Part shown: positions 1 to 8,409 of the stretch, piece after piece | Layout of the letters: each line of letters begins with the position of its first letter | How positions within the stretch are numbered: the first letter of the stretch is position 1 | Assembly: GCA_910578995.1 (NCBI GenBank) | Contig: CAJTSY010000040.1 | Location: forward strand, 1-29,515 | DNA from: an uncultured Acetatifactor sp. | GTDB lineage: Bacteria > Bacillota > Clostridia > Lachnospirales > Lachnospiraceae | Direction: 5' to 3' | DNA: 29,515 nucleotides | Program-made: the position numbers and the translations under genes | Notes under the pieces: generated by a model | What the model saw: only the letters and a program-made list of their open reading frames with translations | The model's database searches: none | Told to the model about the DNA's origin: nothing

Positions 1-2
1 AA

Positions 3-49
3 GAGGTAAGATAACACCCTCTGCAAAAAAGGTATCGTTATCTTACCTC
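3..49. repeat. perfect 13-bp inverted repeat
   Basis: GAGGTAAGATAAC at 3-15 is repeated exactly in inverted form (GTTATCTTACCTC) at 37-49, separated by 21 bases. The right arm overlaps the last codons and the stop of the serine recombinase fragment, so the abnormal tail of that protein is encoded by this repeat. There is no T-run directly after the stem, so it does not look like a normal terminator. An element end, a recombination-site remnant or an RNA hairpin are all possible. Confidence 0.7.
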
Positions 50-247
50 AACAAACCCTACTCCGCTGTATCCATCATCTACTTTCTCTTCGTAGACCTG
101 AATATCGTCCTTATCTTTCAAAAACGAATAAATCAAATCTCTTTGATTGGAGATACTGTTGCTCTCTGCTTTGTCTCCATCTTCTTTTGACAGGCGGATG
201 TACAAGTCTGCCTGATATAATTTCATGATATTAGTATAATTTTGCAA
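38..247 (-). pseudogene. N-terminal stub of a large serine recombinase
   Basis: About 69 codons match the start of the resolvase/invertase catalytic domain of large serine recombinases of clostridial integrative elements. The core reads DLYIRLSKEDGDKAESNSIS, with the catalytic-serine stretch SxxxQ (S-N-Q-R) following, then a DDGYSGV segment. Family members continue for about 400-500 more residues, but here the frame stops five residues later, inside an inverted repeat. The start is a TTG at 247 behind AGGAGG at 9 bases spacing, or an ATG at 226. Without the rest of the catalytic domain and the DNA-binding domains it cannot act as an integrase. It is best read as the relic of an integrative element, with the DUF6870 gene upstream as its usual companion. 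Confidence 0.75.
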
Positions 248-321
248 AACAAAAGACCTCCTAACATGCTTTGTGGTCAGAAAAACACATTAGGATGGTC
301 TATATGTACGCTACTCTATCT

Positions 322-402
322 TTATCCCTGATTAAAGTCTATCGCAATATTTACTGCGCGTCCAGGTATTTTTTTAAATTGTCCTCTGACTACGCCTGGC
401 AT
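322..402 (-). CDS. possible 26-residue peptide after the DUF6870 gene
   Basis: An ATG at 402 opens a 26-codon frame (MPGVVRGQFKKIPGRAVNIA and six more residues). It begins five bases past the stop of the DUF6870 gene, so it could be translated by coupling. It has no clear ribosome site of its own, and the peptide is basic. I do not recognise the family. It could be a conserved small gene of the recombinase module or a chance frame. Confidence 0.3.
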   Translation of the reverse strand: MPGVVRGQFKKIPGRAVNIAIDFNQG

Positions 403-407
403 TGAAA

Positions 408-665
408 TCAAGCCATCCGGAAATATTGTATCAGCCGCTCTATAAGAGTAATATCCGTTTCTTCAAAAACAGACTGTATTACCATATTTCCACATTTGCA
501 TAGATAAGGATTCTTTATATTTTGGATAAAGTTTGCAATTCTTTCTTCTTTGGGCAGTTGGCTTTCCACCACTATGTCCTGGATATCCACAAGATTGTTT
601 CTGTTGACTTCATCCGGATTGACTGAACGTAACCGCTCTAAATCTACCATAGTATTTATCGTCAA
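408..665 (-). CDS. DUF6870-like protein of a mobile element
   Basis: This 85-residue protein has the layout typical of DUF6870 proteins found next to serine recombinases in Firmicute integrative elements: an N-terminal LxxVNPDEV / LVDIQDIVV segment, a central LPKEERIANFIQNIKNPY, and a C-terminal CKCG pair with a short amphipathic tail. The family's function is unknown. Translation probably begins at TTG 665, where AGGTGG lies six to seven bases upstream; the in-frame ATG at 650 has poor spacing. The gene reads towards the recombinase fragment, as expected for a shared module. The local DNA is more AT-rich than the chromosomal genes to the right, which fits acquisition by transfer. The family assignment is from memory of the motif pattern. 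Confidence 0.6.
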   Translation of the reverse strand: MTINTMVDLERLRSVNPDEVNRNNLVDIQDIVVESQLPKEERIANFIQNIKNPYLCKCGNMVIQSVFEETDITLIERLIQYFRMA

Positions 666-713
666 TCCCTCCCACCTAATATGTTATACATCATATGAAA
701 AAATCGGATTGTC

Positions 714-962
714 CTATTCATGATTCATTATCCTTTTCTGATATTTCTGGTCAAATTTGCCACTTTCTCTTTTCCACCACTGGATTTTGGCACTTTGAAG
801 AAAATTTCCCTCTCGTCCGATATATCCAGTGGCATTCCGGAAAAAGTCCCCGTAGGAAACCGCCTTTTCCGCCATGCCCTCCAATTCCGCCCGGCTGTAG
901 CCGGTAAGCCCGGTTACAGCAACACAACGCATACAAAATGTCCGGGAAAATACCTGGAGCAA
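714..962 (-). pseudogene. decayed DUF2200-type fragment
   Basis: The middle of this frame, VTGLTGYSRAELEGMAEKAV followed by SYGDFFRNAT, resembles the core of the small DUF2200 proteins (COG4898-like, function unknown), which read roughly WLTGY...L......VTYGEFFRNA. Family members have about 40 residues before and 40 after this block. Here both flanks are replaced by unrelated sequence, and no good ribosome site precedes the start. It lies beyond the terminator of the sulfoglycan operon, between that operon and the mobile-element relics. I read it as a pseudogene remnant; the match is short, so a chance resemblance is possible. Confidence 0.45.
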
Positions 963-989
963 CCACCCGCAAACCGTCGCATTCCCACA

Positions 990-1024
990 GAAAAAGCCCC
1001 GGAAACCTAATATTTTCCGGGGCT
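990..1024 (-). terminator. intrinsic terminator of the glycan operon
   Basis: A perfect 11-bp stem, AGCCCCGGAAA at 995-1005 and its complement at 1014-1024, encloses an 8-base loop. On the minus strand it is followed directly by TTTTT. It starts 10 bases after the stop of the hexosaminidase gene, so it ends the six-gene minus-strand operon. Confidence 0.9.
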
Positions 1025-1034
1025 GATATTCATA

Positions 1035-2921
1035 TCAGCCGTCGCTCAATGTTGTGCAGCCCTCATAGACCTTCCATATTCCCTTCCCCAAAAACTGCCC
1101 GCTGCGGTCTTTTTCATACCGGGGCGCCTCCAGTTCCGGAAGTTCGGACAGGCTGCCGTCCAAATATTGTCCCAGACGATATACGGCTGTTTCAAGCCTG
1201 GCAGTAAGCCCTCCGTAGCGGAGATCCAGCCGGGACCAGCCAAAGGGAGAACAGGTCTGCATCCACTGCTGCCTGTGGGCAATCCGCAGCGCTTTCACCC
1301 GGTCAAGCAGTTCCCTCATCTGCTCCGCGTCTTTTCCAAGGGCCTCCCGGTCCCTGTCTTTATAGTGCTGATGCAGCCTTTCCCCCAAAGCGGCTTTCAG
1401 CTGCAGGGACCTGGCCAGAAGGAGCGGAACCAGTAAAAACCATCCTTCCTCCCCTGCCTTTTCCAGGTCCGCCTCCAACAGCTGCACCGTTTTCCCATAA
1501 TGCGCATCCAGTCCAAGCCCCCGCAGATCCGCGTCGTACAGTCCCTCCAGGGGATCCTGCCAGAGAAGATATTTGGAGGGATTGGGCGGCCAGCGGTTCT
1601 CCGGATTACTGCAGGGAACCGCATCCAGAAAAGCCGCGTCCTCAAACCACCCTGCGCATAACCCGGTGCATGCGGCAAAGCGGGCGTCCAGAACCTCACG
1701 GCCCACCGAGTCCTCACGGTAAGCGCTCTCCGCATAATACTGCATTCCCAGCAGTCCCAACCAGTCGCAGCACTCTGCTCCGTCATCATGCCACAAACAG
1801 CCGTAGGCCATGGGAATCCGATATTTTTTTACCGCCTTCAGCGCCGGCTCCGCAGTCCGGAAGGTAAACGGGTAATTGACGCAGAAAGACGAGACAGAAA
1901 GCAATGGTCCCGCATAGATGGCCCTGCCCGTATCCCGGTGCCTTTTCATCATTCCGTCCAAAAGGCCCGGGTCCCGGGAATAATAATCCCAGTAAATCAG
2001 ACCCGCATCTTCCGGTATCCCGGCGCATATCTCCGGGTCAGGCGCCTCGTCCGGGTCCAGATAGACATGCCTGGGGGAGCTGTAGGAAAACAGCATGTCA
2101 CTGTAAAGGGCGATCTCCAGTCCGTTCTCCCGGGCCAGGGCATGGACCCGCTGCAAATGGTCCAGGAAAATATCCAAAGGCCTGCGGACTCCGTTTTTCT
2201 GCCGGTACCGCCCTTCCCCCAGACCATGGGTTTCATCCATGCCCACAATGACCATCCGGCTCCTTAGGCACCGGCCTATCGTCTGCAGCATCTTCCCGAT
2301 CAGCTCATAGGTTTTCTCCTCTCCGGCCAGCAGGCAGGAGGGACTGTCCTGCAGAGACGCATATTCCGGAAAACGAAGCACTTTTTCCAAATGTCCCAGA
2401 ACCTGTATGGACGCCACTATGCTGATGCCGTACTGATGCGCATAGTCGTCCAACTGCCGCAGCTGTTCCCGGGTATAGCCTCCCCGCATATAGCCGAACC
2501 GGGGCTCTCCCTCCAGCTCATACACATCCTCCATATACAGGATCAGGCAATTCAGCCCCATCAGCGCCATGCGGTCCAGAACATCTCTCAGAAATCCGGG
2601 ATTAGGCACACTGTTCCGGGATGCGTCAATCATAACGCCTATCCTGGGGATATACATTTTTTCTGTATGGTTCATTTGGGACTTTCCCCCATTCTCCCGC
2701 AGAATCCCCAATGCCCGGAACAAATGAATCCTCTCCCGAAAGCCGATCCGGCAGATGTCCCCCTTCAGGGTAATCTGCAGCGCCTCTTCTCCCCCGGCCG
2801 GCAGCCCGAAAAATTCCGCACGGATTTCATCCGCCCATCCTCCCTGAAAATAAAAAGCCGGAAGCCTGTGTATGGCGCTTAAAATCGTCTCATCCTCTAT
2901 TCCTCTGATTTCCCTGAACAT
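1035..2921 (-). CDS. GcnA-like family 20 exo-beta-N-acetylhexosaminidase
   Basis: This 628-residue protein has a GH20 barrel of the GcnA-like group; Streptococcus gordonii GcnA is nearly the same length. Visible landmarks are PRIGVMIDASRNSVP near residue 92, QVLGH near 173-177, and the catalytic Asp-Glu pair in VGMDETHGLGEG near 229-230. In this family the Glu is the acid/base and the Asp orients the substrate acetamido group, which attacks the anomeric carbon. Expected activity is release of terminal beta-linked GlcNAc or GalNAc. No signal peptide is visible, so it should act in the cytoplasm on imported oligosaccharides. I chose ATG 2921, preceded by GGGGGAGAG, over ATG 2945. It then overlaps the sulfatase gene by 25 bases, implying translational coupling: desulfation and hexosamine removal appear to be linked steps. 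Sugar specificity (GlcNAc or GalNAc) cannot be told from sequence alone. Confidence 0.85.
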   Translation of the reverse strand: MFREIRGIEDETILSAIHRLPAFYFQGGWADEIRAEFFGLPAGGEEALQITLKGDICRIGFRERIHLFRALGILRENGGKSQMNHTEKMYIPRIGVMIDASRNSVPNPGFLRDVLDRMALMGLNCLILYMEDVYELEGEPRFGYMRGGYTREQLRQLDDYAHQYGISIVASIQVLGHLEKVLRFPEYASLQDSPSCLLAGEEKTYELIGKMLQTIGRCLRSRMVIVGMDETHGLGEGRYRQKNGVRRPLDIFLDHLQRVHALARENGLEIALYSDMLFSYSSPRHVYLDPDEAPDPEICAGIPEDAGLIYWDYYSRDPGLLDGMMKRHRDTGRAIYAGPLLSVSSFCVNYPFTFRTAEPALKAVKKYRIPMAYGCLWHDDGAECCDWLGLLGMQYYAESAYREDSVGREVLDARFAACTGLCAGWFEDAAFLDAVPCSNPENRWPPNPSKYLLWQDPLEGLYDADLRGLGLDAHYGKTVQLLEADLEKAGEEGWFLLVPLLLARSLQLKAALGERLHQHYKDRDREALGKDAEQMRELLDRVKALRIAHRQQWMQTCSPFGWSRLDLRYGGLTARLETAVYRLGQYLDGSLSELPELEAPRYEKDRSGQFLGKGIWKVYEGCTTLSDG

Positions 2922-4363
2922 TCTGTTCTCTCCCCCAATACACATCGAAGAACCGCCTGAGGCGTTCTTCCCACAATCAGTTGTTTCCCGTCACTGTAGC
3001 CTTCTTCCCGTCCTGCCAGTTCCCGAATCAGCAGAGAACGGAGATAAGAAATCCTGTCCTGATCCCCTGCATTAGAAATTCTGTCATTCGATTCCTCCGG
3101 GTCTATGTCAAGCCGGAAATACTGCTCTCTTCCGGTTTGGGAGAACCAGATATATTTATCGGACCTGGTGACGATAAAATGATTGGAATCTCTGCCATGT
3201 GTATGCTCCCCGCGCAGATATTCCCGCGCGCAGCCGTTTCCGATCATGCTGAATCCATCTACAGATGCTGATGGCGCCCCTGCGATCTCCAGCAAAGTGG
3301 GCATAACATCCCTCAGCTCGACCAGGGAATCACGAACCTCTTGGTTCCCTCCGATCAAATGCCTGGGGCCATGCAGTATCATTGGTATATGTATACTTCC
3401 CTGATATGGATAGCTCTTCCGGACCAGATTGTGATCGCTCAGCAGTTCCCCATGATCGGAAGTGAAAAGGATCACATTTTCTTCCTCTGCGCAGCTTAAC
3501 TGCAGCGCCTGCAGAAATCTGCCAATCTGATGATCCACATGTGTAATACAGGCATAATAGCCAACCTGCTGCTGTCTGATCAGCTCCGGATCTTCCGGAC
3601 CCGTATAGGAATTGTGCACTCTGCCGTCCACCCCCAAATCATTTCTGTCCCAGTCCCCCTCCAGGGGCGGCTGCAGATCCCGATCCTTATACAGGTCAAA
3701 ATAGCAGGCCGGGGCATCATAGGGCGCATGGGGCCGCACAAATGACAGCATCAGGAAAAAGGGCATGCGCCTGTCCCTCCTGCGCAGAAAATCAATTCCT
3801 CTGGCTGCCGTCCAATTGGTGGGATGCAGCGATTCCTCATAGGGCCAGGGACGCGCCATCCAGGAATTACAGTCCATTCCGCTGTCAGTGACATCACAGG
3901 CAGGCCCTCTCTGCTCCTGCAGCCAATAATAGTAATCATCCGCAATGCGCTGATCCTCCCCATAACGGGTTTCCGGCCTGCGGTAATAATGCAGATGCCC
4001 GTCGTGCAGCTCAATATGATGAAAACCCATCATGCTCCGCAGCGGATGCACATGCATTTTTCCGATACATTGGGTATAATAGCCTGCCTTTGCCAGCTCT
4101 CCGGCCATGGTAACAGGATAATTCCAATCCACTCCGTCAGCATATCCGACTCTGCCATGATGCTCCTGGGACAATCCGGTATAGAGCGAAGCCCTTGCGG
4201 GAATGCAGCTGGGACAGGCCGAATAGGCATTGGGATAATAGATCCCCTGGGCAGCCAGGGTATCCAGATACGGCGTTTTTACATCCGGATGTCCCACGTA
4301 TCCCATACAGTCCCCTCTCATTTCATCGGTCATAATCATAATTATATTAGGTTTTTTCGGCAT
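2897..4363 (-). CDS. type I (formylglycine) sulfatase, cytoplasmic
   Basis: This 488-residue alkaline-phosphatase-fold sulfatase starts with the metal-site strand NIIMIMTDE (Asp13). It carries the sulfatase signature C-I-P-A-R at residues 53-57, in which Cys53 would be converted to formylglycine, and a later metal site FTSDHGELLSDHN near residue 310. The Cys form of the signature means maturation by a radical-SAM anSME (anaerobes) or FGE, neither of which is encoded here. There is no signal peptide, unlike most gut sulfatases, which are exported. It therefore probably removes sulfate from an imported sugar. Its partner, a hexosaminidase, suggests a sulfated GlcNAc or GalNAc unit from mucin O-glycans or glycosaminoglycans, but this is inference. 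The start is fixed by AGGAGAG just upstream of ATG 4363. Confidence 0.9.
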   Translation of the reverse strand: MPKKPNIIMIMTDEMRGDCMGYVGHPDVKTPYLDTLAAQGIYYPNAYSACPSCIPARASLYTGLSQEHHGRVGYADGVDWNYPVTMAGELAKAGYYTQCIGKMHVHPLRSMMGFHHIELHDGHLHYYRRPETRYGEDQRIADDYYYWLQEQRGPACDVTDSGMDCNSWMARPWPYEESLHPTNWTAARGIDFLRRRDRRMPFFLMLSFVRPHAPYDAPACYFDLYKDRDLQPPLEGDWDRNDLGVDGRVHNSYTGPEDPELIRQQQVGYYACITHVDHQIGRFLQALQLSCAEEENVILFTSDHGELLSDHNLVRKSYPYQGSIHIPMILHGPRHLIGGNQEVRDSLVELRDVMPTLLEIAGAPSASVDGFSMIGNGCAREYLRGEHTHGRDSNHFIVTRSDKYIWFSQTGREQYFRLDIDPEESNDRISNAGDQDRISYLRSLLIRELAGREEGYSDGKQLIVGRTPQAVLRCVLGERTECSGKSEE

Positions 4364-4406
4364 AATCTCTCCTTTTTCGTCTGCTTCTTCCTATATACAG
4401 CCGGAA

Positions 4407-6602
4407 TCAGTTATCGTCGTCGGATACCATAGTTTTTTCCTCTTCCTTCTGGGAACGAAATTCATTGGGAGTCATCCCTGTCTGTGTCTTGAATTTCCGT
4501 ATAAAGTTAGACGGCTGCGCGTATCCCAGTCGTTCCGCAATATCCTTCACGGTCAGATCGGAATTTCGGAGAAGCTCCTTTGTATAGAGAAGCCTCTTCT
4601 CCCTGATATAATCCGAAATATTCTTTCCTGTCTGCCCCTTAAAGCGATGGCTTAAATTCGATACTGACAGCTTGAAGGCCTGGGCGACATAACTGACATT
4701 CATATCCTCCGTCCTGAAATTGTCATCAATATACTGAAGAACCCGCGTAATCGTTCCGTCCGCCTCCTCCCGCCTGCTTTGCAGCCCACAGGCCAGTTCC
4801 AGGGCCGTGTGTCTCACCTTGTCCGCCATTTCTGCCAGAGCGGCCACATCCATATCACAGCTTAAGCCGGAATAAAGCGCCTTCAATTCGGGTGCATTGG
4901 GACAGAGCCCCTGAATTCCCATAAGACAGAAATTGATGATATCACAATAAACGGACCCTACGGTAAAAGAAGGGAGCGCTTCATTGTGCAGAGTATCCGT
5001 CAATGTCTGATACATCAGTGAAAACTTATCCGTATCCGGCTGTACAAGCGATCGGTAAAGCGCCTGGAGCTCCATATTCGGATAGAAAAATTCTGCCGCG
5101 TCCTCCTCTTTATAGACAAAAACCTCCGTACTGTCCGGAATCCCCTGCTGCAGCTGCATCGCCTGCCGGAAAGAAACCTGCAGTCCCCTGACATCCCTGC
5201 AAAGCTTTCCCGCAGCAATCCTGCAGGGATATCCGCTCATGTCCGCCAGGGCTTCCGCAGTCTGCTCCAAAAGCGGAACAAGACGAATCTCCGGGGCCGT
5301 GCAGGCCATCAGAAACAGCCAGCAGTTCCCTGCAAGATATTCCATTCCGCTGACAGAGACGTGAGAACCGAATATTCGGTCAAACTGCCCTGTAACGGCT
5401 TCTTTCTGGTGCGAACCTGCCATGTGCACAAGCACGGCACAATACCCTTCGGCCTCTTCCGGAAGCCCTGCATTACGCAGATTTTCCCGCAGATGCCCTT
5501 CATCTTTCCCCCTCTCGTAAATCAGTCCGAAAATCGCATGCTGTATGCGGACCGATTCCTGGAGGCTGTTCACCCGTCCTCCCATACATTCAAGCGCATA
5601 GTCCGTGGCATTGATCCTGCTCAGCCCCTTGGGAATATCATAAACCCACCGGCTTGCCGTCTCGGAAAGCTTCCTTACCGGCGCGTAATTCAACATGGCC
5701 ATAAAGAACACAAGCCCTCCGCCCAATACCAACAGCACCAGGAAAATCAGAAGAAACAACCGCTGCATATCCCGTATGGGCTGGAGAAGTCTTTCCTCCG
5801 GAAACAAAAGCCCCACATACAGCCCGGTCTCCATGGAACGCTTGCTGAAAAGCACCTTGCCGTCTCCCAGATTGACAGACATGCCCGCAGAATCTACCAC
5901 CGTTTCGCAAAAGAATTTCTCAGCCGGAAAGCTTGCATACAGCATATGCCCATCCTGGTCCAGGATAACAAACTCCGCATCTGAAGTAAGACGCCGAAAA
6001 CTTTGCTCGGGAATGGTAAAAATCACATAATCCGTGCGGGAATGAGGGACCGGAATCACAAATTCACAGTATTTGCCCTCCTCCCCCGCGGATGTCCTGA
6101 TCTGTCCCGGCGCAAACCATTTCTCTCCCGTCAGCTTCTCCGTCATCTCCTTTAAATCCAAAAATTCCTCCCCGGAATCGGCGTACCGTTTATAGTACCG
6201 CAGATTATAGGTCCCGCCATTCGTAAAAATTGTATCCGGAAAGGAAACGCTGTAAAACCCCACAGAAGAAAAGAATTTCTGCGGGGATACGATACTGACA
6301 AACGTATTGATAATGCCGGAGTAGCTTGGCGCATCTTCTCTAATGTTATCATACTGGCATGTCTGCAGATTGGCAAGCTGCCCGGCAATCGTGCGCATCC
6401 ATTGTACATGGGTGACAATTTCCGTATCCAGATTATCAATCTCGGTATGGTAATGCTCCAAAACCTCATTTTGATAACGGGAAAAGAAATACTGGTTGCA
6501 AATCAAAAACAGGATACCGGAAGGAAGCAGGAGCACCAACAGAAAACTCCATACATATCGAAGAAGCGTTTTGTCAAACAGTGTGTTTTCTTTCTGCACC
6601 AT
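4407..6602 (-). CDS. membrane-spanning AraC-family regulator of the glycan operon
   Basis: This is a 731-residue one-component sensor-regulator. A first membrane segment lies at about residues 16-37 and a second at about 282-305. The roughly 245 residues between them would form an extracytoplasmic sensor of the Cache-like kind seen in such regulators. The C-terminal AraC/XylS domain spans about 617-715 and has both helix-turn-helix units (VAQAFKLSVSNLSHRFK; VKDIAERLGYAQPSNFIRKF). Proteins of this build are common beside LplB/LplC/LipO importers in Firmicutes and usually activate them when the ligand is outside. The gene lies within the operon, 36 bases after the binding-protein gene and 43 before the sulfatase gene, so it may form a positive feedback loop. 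GGAGG precedes ATG 6602. The ligand is unknown. Confidence 0.88.
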   Translation of the reverse strand: MVQKENTLFDKTLLRYVWSFLLVLLLPSGILFLICNQYFFSRYQNEVLEHYHTEIDNLDTEIVTHVQWMRTIAGQLANLQTCQYDNIREDAPSYSGIINTFVSIVSPQKFFSSVGFYSVSFPDTIFTNGGTYNLRYYKRYADSGEEFLDLKEMTEKLTGEKWFAPGQIRTSAGEEGKYCEFVIPVPHSRTDYVIFTIPEQSFRRLTSDAEFVILDQDGHMLYASFPAEKFFCETVVDSAGMSVNLGDGKVLFSKRSMETGLYVGLLFPEERLLQPIRDMQRLFLLIFLVLLVLGGGLVFFMAMLNYAPVRKLSETASRWVYDIPKGLSRINATDYALECMGGRVNSLQESVRIQHAIFGLIYERGKDEGHLRENLRNAGLPEEAEGYCAVLVHMAGSHQKEAVTGQFDRIFGSHVSVSGMEYLAGNCWLFLMACTAPEIRLVPLLEQTAEALADMSGYPCRIAAGKLCRDVRGLQVSFRQAMQLQQGIPDSTEVFVYKEEDAAEFFYPNMELQALYRSLVQPDTDKFSLMYQTLTDTLHNEALPSFTVGSVYCDIINFCLMGIQGLCPNAPELKALYSGLSCDMDVAALAEMADKVRHTALELACGLQSRREEADGTITRVLQYIDDNFRTEDMNVSYVAQAFKLSVSNLSHRFKGQTGKNISDYIREKRLLYTKELLRNSDLTVKDIAERLGYAQPSNFIRKFKTQTGMTPNEFRSQKEEEKTMVSDDDN

Positions 6603-6638
6603 AAATCCTCCAGTATCCTACAGCCTTTTATCTTTTTA

Positions 6639-8336
6639 TCAGAACTTACCGTCCAAATAGTTCTGCTTCCATTCAATCCAGTCGCTGTATCTGTATTTTT
6701 CCAGATCCGTCAGATGCTGCTCCCAGGAAGCGTCCGTGACGCCATTCATAATCGCGTCGGCGGTGAAATTTGAAATATAATTCAGAAGGTCCGTCTCATA
6801 AGAAGCCAGCTCCAGGGTGGCTTCTTCCGTAGCAATCCTGCTGGGCATCAGTCCTTCCTCCAGAATCCAGTCCTCCACTGCGGTCACATAACAGTCGCGG
6901 GCGTAGTTCTGAGGAGATGTCTCCTCGTCCAGCACAGGCAGTTCGTCCGGATACAGCAGTACCGGACAGCTCTGCATAAGCCCGTAAGTATAGCATGCGT
7001 TCTGGAAATTAAAGTCAGCCCCCTGATTCTGGAGTTCATAAACCCTTCCGTCCCGCATCTCCCACATAACGCCTTCTTCGCCGATGCGCGCAGTCTGCTT
7101 CATTTCCGTACTGCTCCCCATGTAATCATACCAACGCACCAGCGCCTCGGGATATTCACAGGCAGAGGTTATGACGAAACCATTGATATTACCCATGAAC
7201 CGGTTCACTGTGCCGTAGACGGTCTCCTTCCCCTCCAGCCCGGGAGCCGTCATGGGCAGCAGCTGTACATACTGACTGGCAAGCTCCTCGTCGTCAATGA
7301 TGGTATCCGGCGTCCACGCATAGAAAGAACCGTAAAGCCCCTGCTTGGCCTTTGCCATGAACTGCTGGTCAGTCTGAGAAAATCCTTCGATGTCAAACAG
7401 TCCCTCTGACGCCAATTTATTATAATATTCCAGGAATTGGCGGTACTCATCCGTATTTGCGGTGGGAATCACTTTTCCGTCTTCAATCCGGAAGTTGTCA
7501 TTGAACCCAAAGGCCCCCATAAACTGGAGCAGACGCGCCTGGAAATTATTCTGGCAGTAACCCAGGGGAATTTCATCATTGGGATCCCCGTTTCCGTTTG
7601 CATCCATCTCCTTAAACGCCTTCAGCACCTCATAGAACTCATCGAGAGTCCTGGGTACCTCCATATTCACGTTTTCCAGCCACTTTTTATTGATAAACTG
7701 AACGCCGATGGTCCAACTGGTGTGCTGCGTGTATACGCTGGACATAAAGCTGTAGATGTTGCCGTTGGGATAGGTCAGCATGGAAATGGCCTCACCATTG
7801 GTCTTATTATAGGTCTCCATAATATGCGGAGCATAGGTCTCCATCAGATCGTTCAGCGGCACAAAGGAATCGTAATCTCTCATGATATCCGTGTCGCCCA
7901 CTCCGCCCATAAAAGCATCCGGCATATCCGTTGTCAGGAGAATGCTCATCTGCTCGGCAAAACCGTCTCCTGACGGTACATCTATCCATTCGATATGGAT
8001 ATTGGTGGCTTCCTCCATAAGCTTCATAATAGGCTTCTCATTTGTGTCCGTTCCGGAATCCAGGGCATTCTGTCCACGGGCAATCCGGATCGTGATCTTA
8101 TCCTTGACGATGGGCAGACCTGTGGCATAGGTATTGCCGTCTGGCAGCAGTTCTCTCTCTTCCGTCTCCCCTTCCTCCGCAGAAACAGACGTTTCCTGGG
8201 ACTGTGTTTTACTGTCGGCCACGCTCTCCCCCGTTGCCGAAGATGACGTACTCCCCTCTTCCTTGCCGCAGCCGCTCAGCATGCTGCAAACCATTGCCGA
8301 CGCCAGCAGCAATGCAATGATCTTCTTTCTCTTCAT
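6639..8336 (-). CDS. sugar ABC importer solute-binding lipoprotein (LipO/YtcQ type)
   Basis: This 565-residue family 1 extracellular binding protein has a lipoprotein signal: MKRKK, a hydrophobic stretch, then the lipobox LSGC with Cys23 as the lipid-attached residue, followed by a Ser/Thr/Glu-rich linker. The loop MDANGNGDPNDEIPLG has the Asp/Asn pattern of a calcium-binding loop common in this subfamily. At about 565 residues it is larger than ordinary maltose-binding proteins (around 400), matching LipO-type proteins that bind oligosaccharides. It captures substrate at the outer face of the membrane for the two permeases encoded just upstream. AGGAGG lies seven bases before ATG 8336, and an intercistronic hairpin precedes it, which may favour higher expression than the permeases. 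Confidence 0.92.
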   Translation of the reverse strand: MKRKKIIALLLASAMVCSMLSGCGKEEGSTSSSATGESVADSKTQSQETSVSAEEGETEERELLPDGNTYATGLPIVKDKITIRIARGQNALDSGTDTNEKPIMKLMEEATNIHIEWIDVPSGDGFAEQMSILLTTDMPDAFMGGVGDTDIMRDYDSFVPLNDLMETYAPHIMETYNKTNGEAISMLTYPNGNIYSFMSSVYTQHTSWTIGVQFINKKWLENVNMEVPRTLDEFYEVLKAFKEMDANGNGDPNDEIPLGYCQNNFQARLLQFMGAFGFNDNFRIEDGKVIPTANTDEYRQFLEYYNKLASEGLFDIEGFSQTDQQFMAKAKQGLYGSFYAWTPDTIIDDEELASQYVQLLPMTAPGLEGKETVYGTVNRFMGNINGFVITSACEYPEALVRWYDYMGSSTEMKQTARIGEEGVMWEMRDGRVYELQNQGADFNFQNACYTYGLMQSCPVLLYPDELPVLDEETSPQNYARDCYVTAVEDWILEEGLMPSRIATEEATLELASYETDLLNYISNFTADAIMNGVTDASWEQHLTDLEKYRYSDWIEWKQNYLDGKF

Positions 8337-8364
8337 CCTATTTCCTCCTTAAATTTATATTACC

Positions 8365-8388
8365 CCGCTTACTGTGACAGCTAAGCGG
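8365..8388 (-). other. intercistronic hairpin before the binding-protein gene
   Basis: CCGCTTA at 8365-8371 pairs with TAAGCGG at 8382-8388, and the enclosed CTGTGACAG can extend the stem past a one-base bulge. On the minus strand no T-run follows, so it is not an obvious terminator. It sits between the permease stop and the ribosome site of the binding-protein gene, a common place for hairpins that protect a processed 5' end or partly stop polymerase, so that the binding protein is made in excess. Confidence 0.6.
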
Positions 8389-8409
8389 CAACATACGTTT
8401 TTCCTGTTG

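Noticed and set aside
938..1207. Plus-strand frame over the operon terminator
   Set aside because: It crosses the terminator hairpin and the end of the GH20 gene in antisense and has no coding features.
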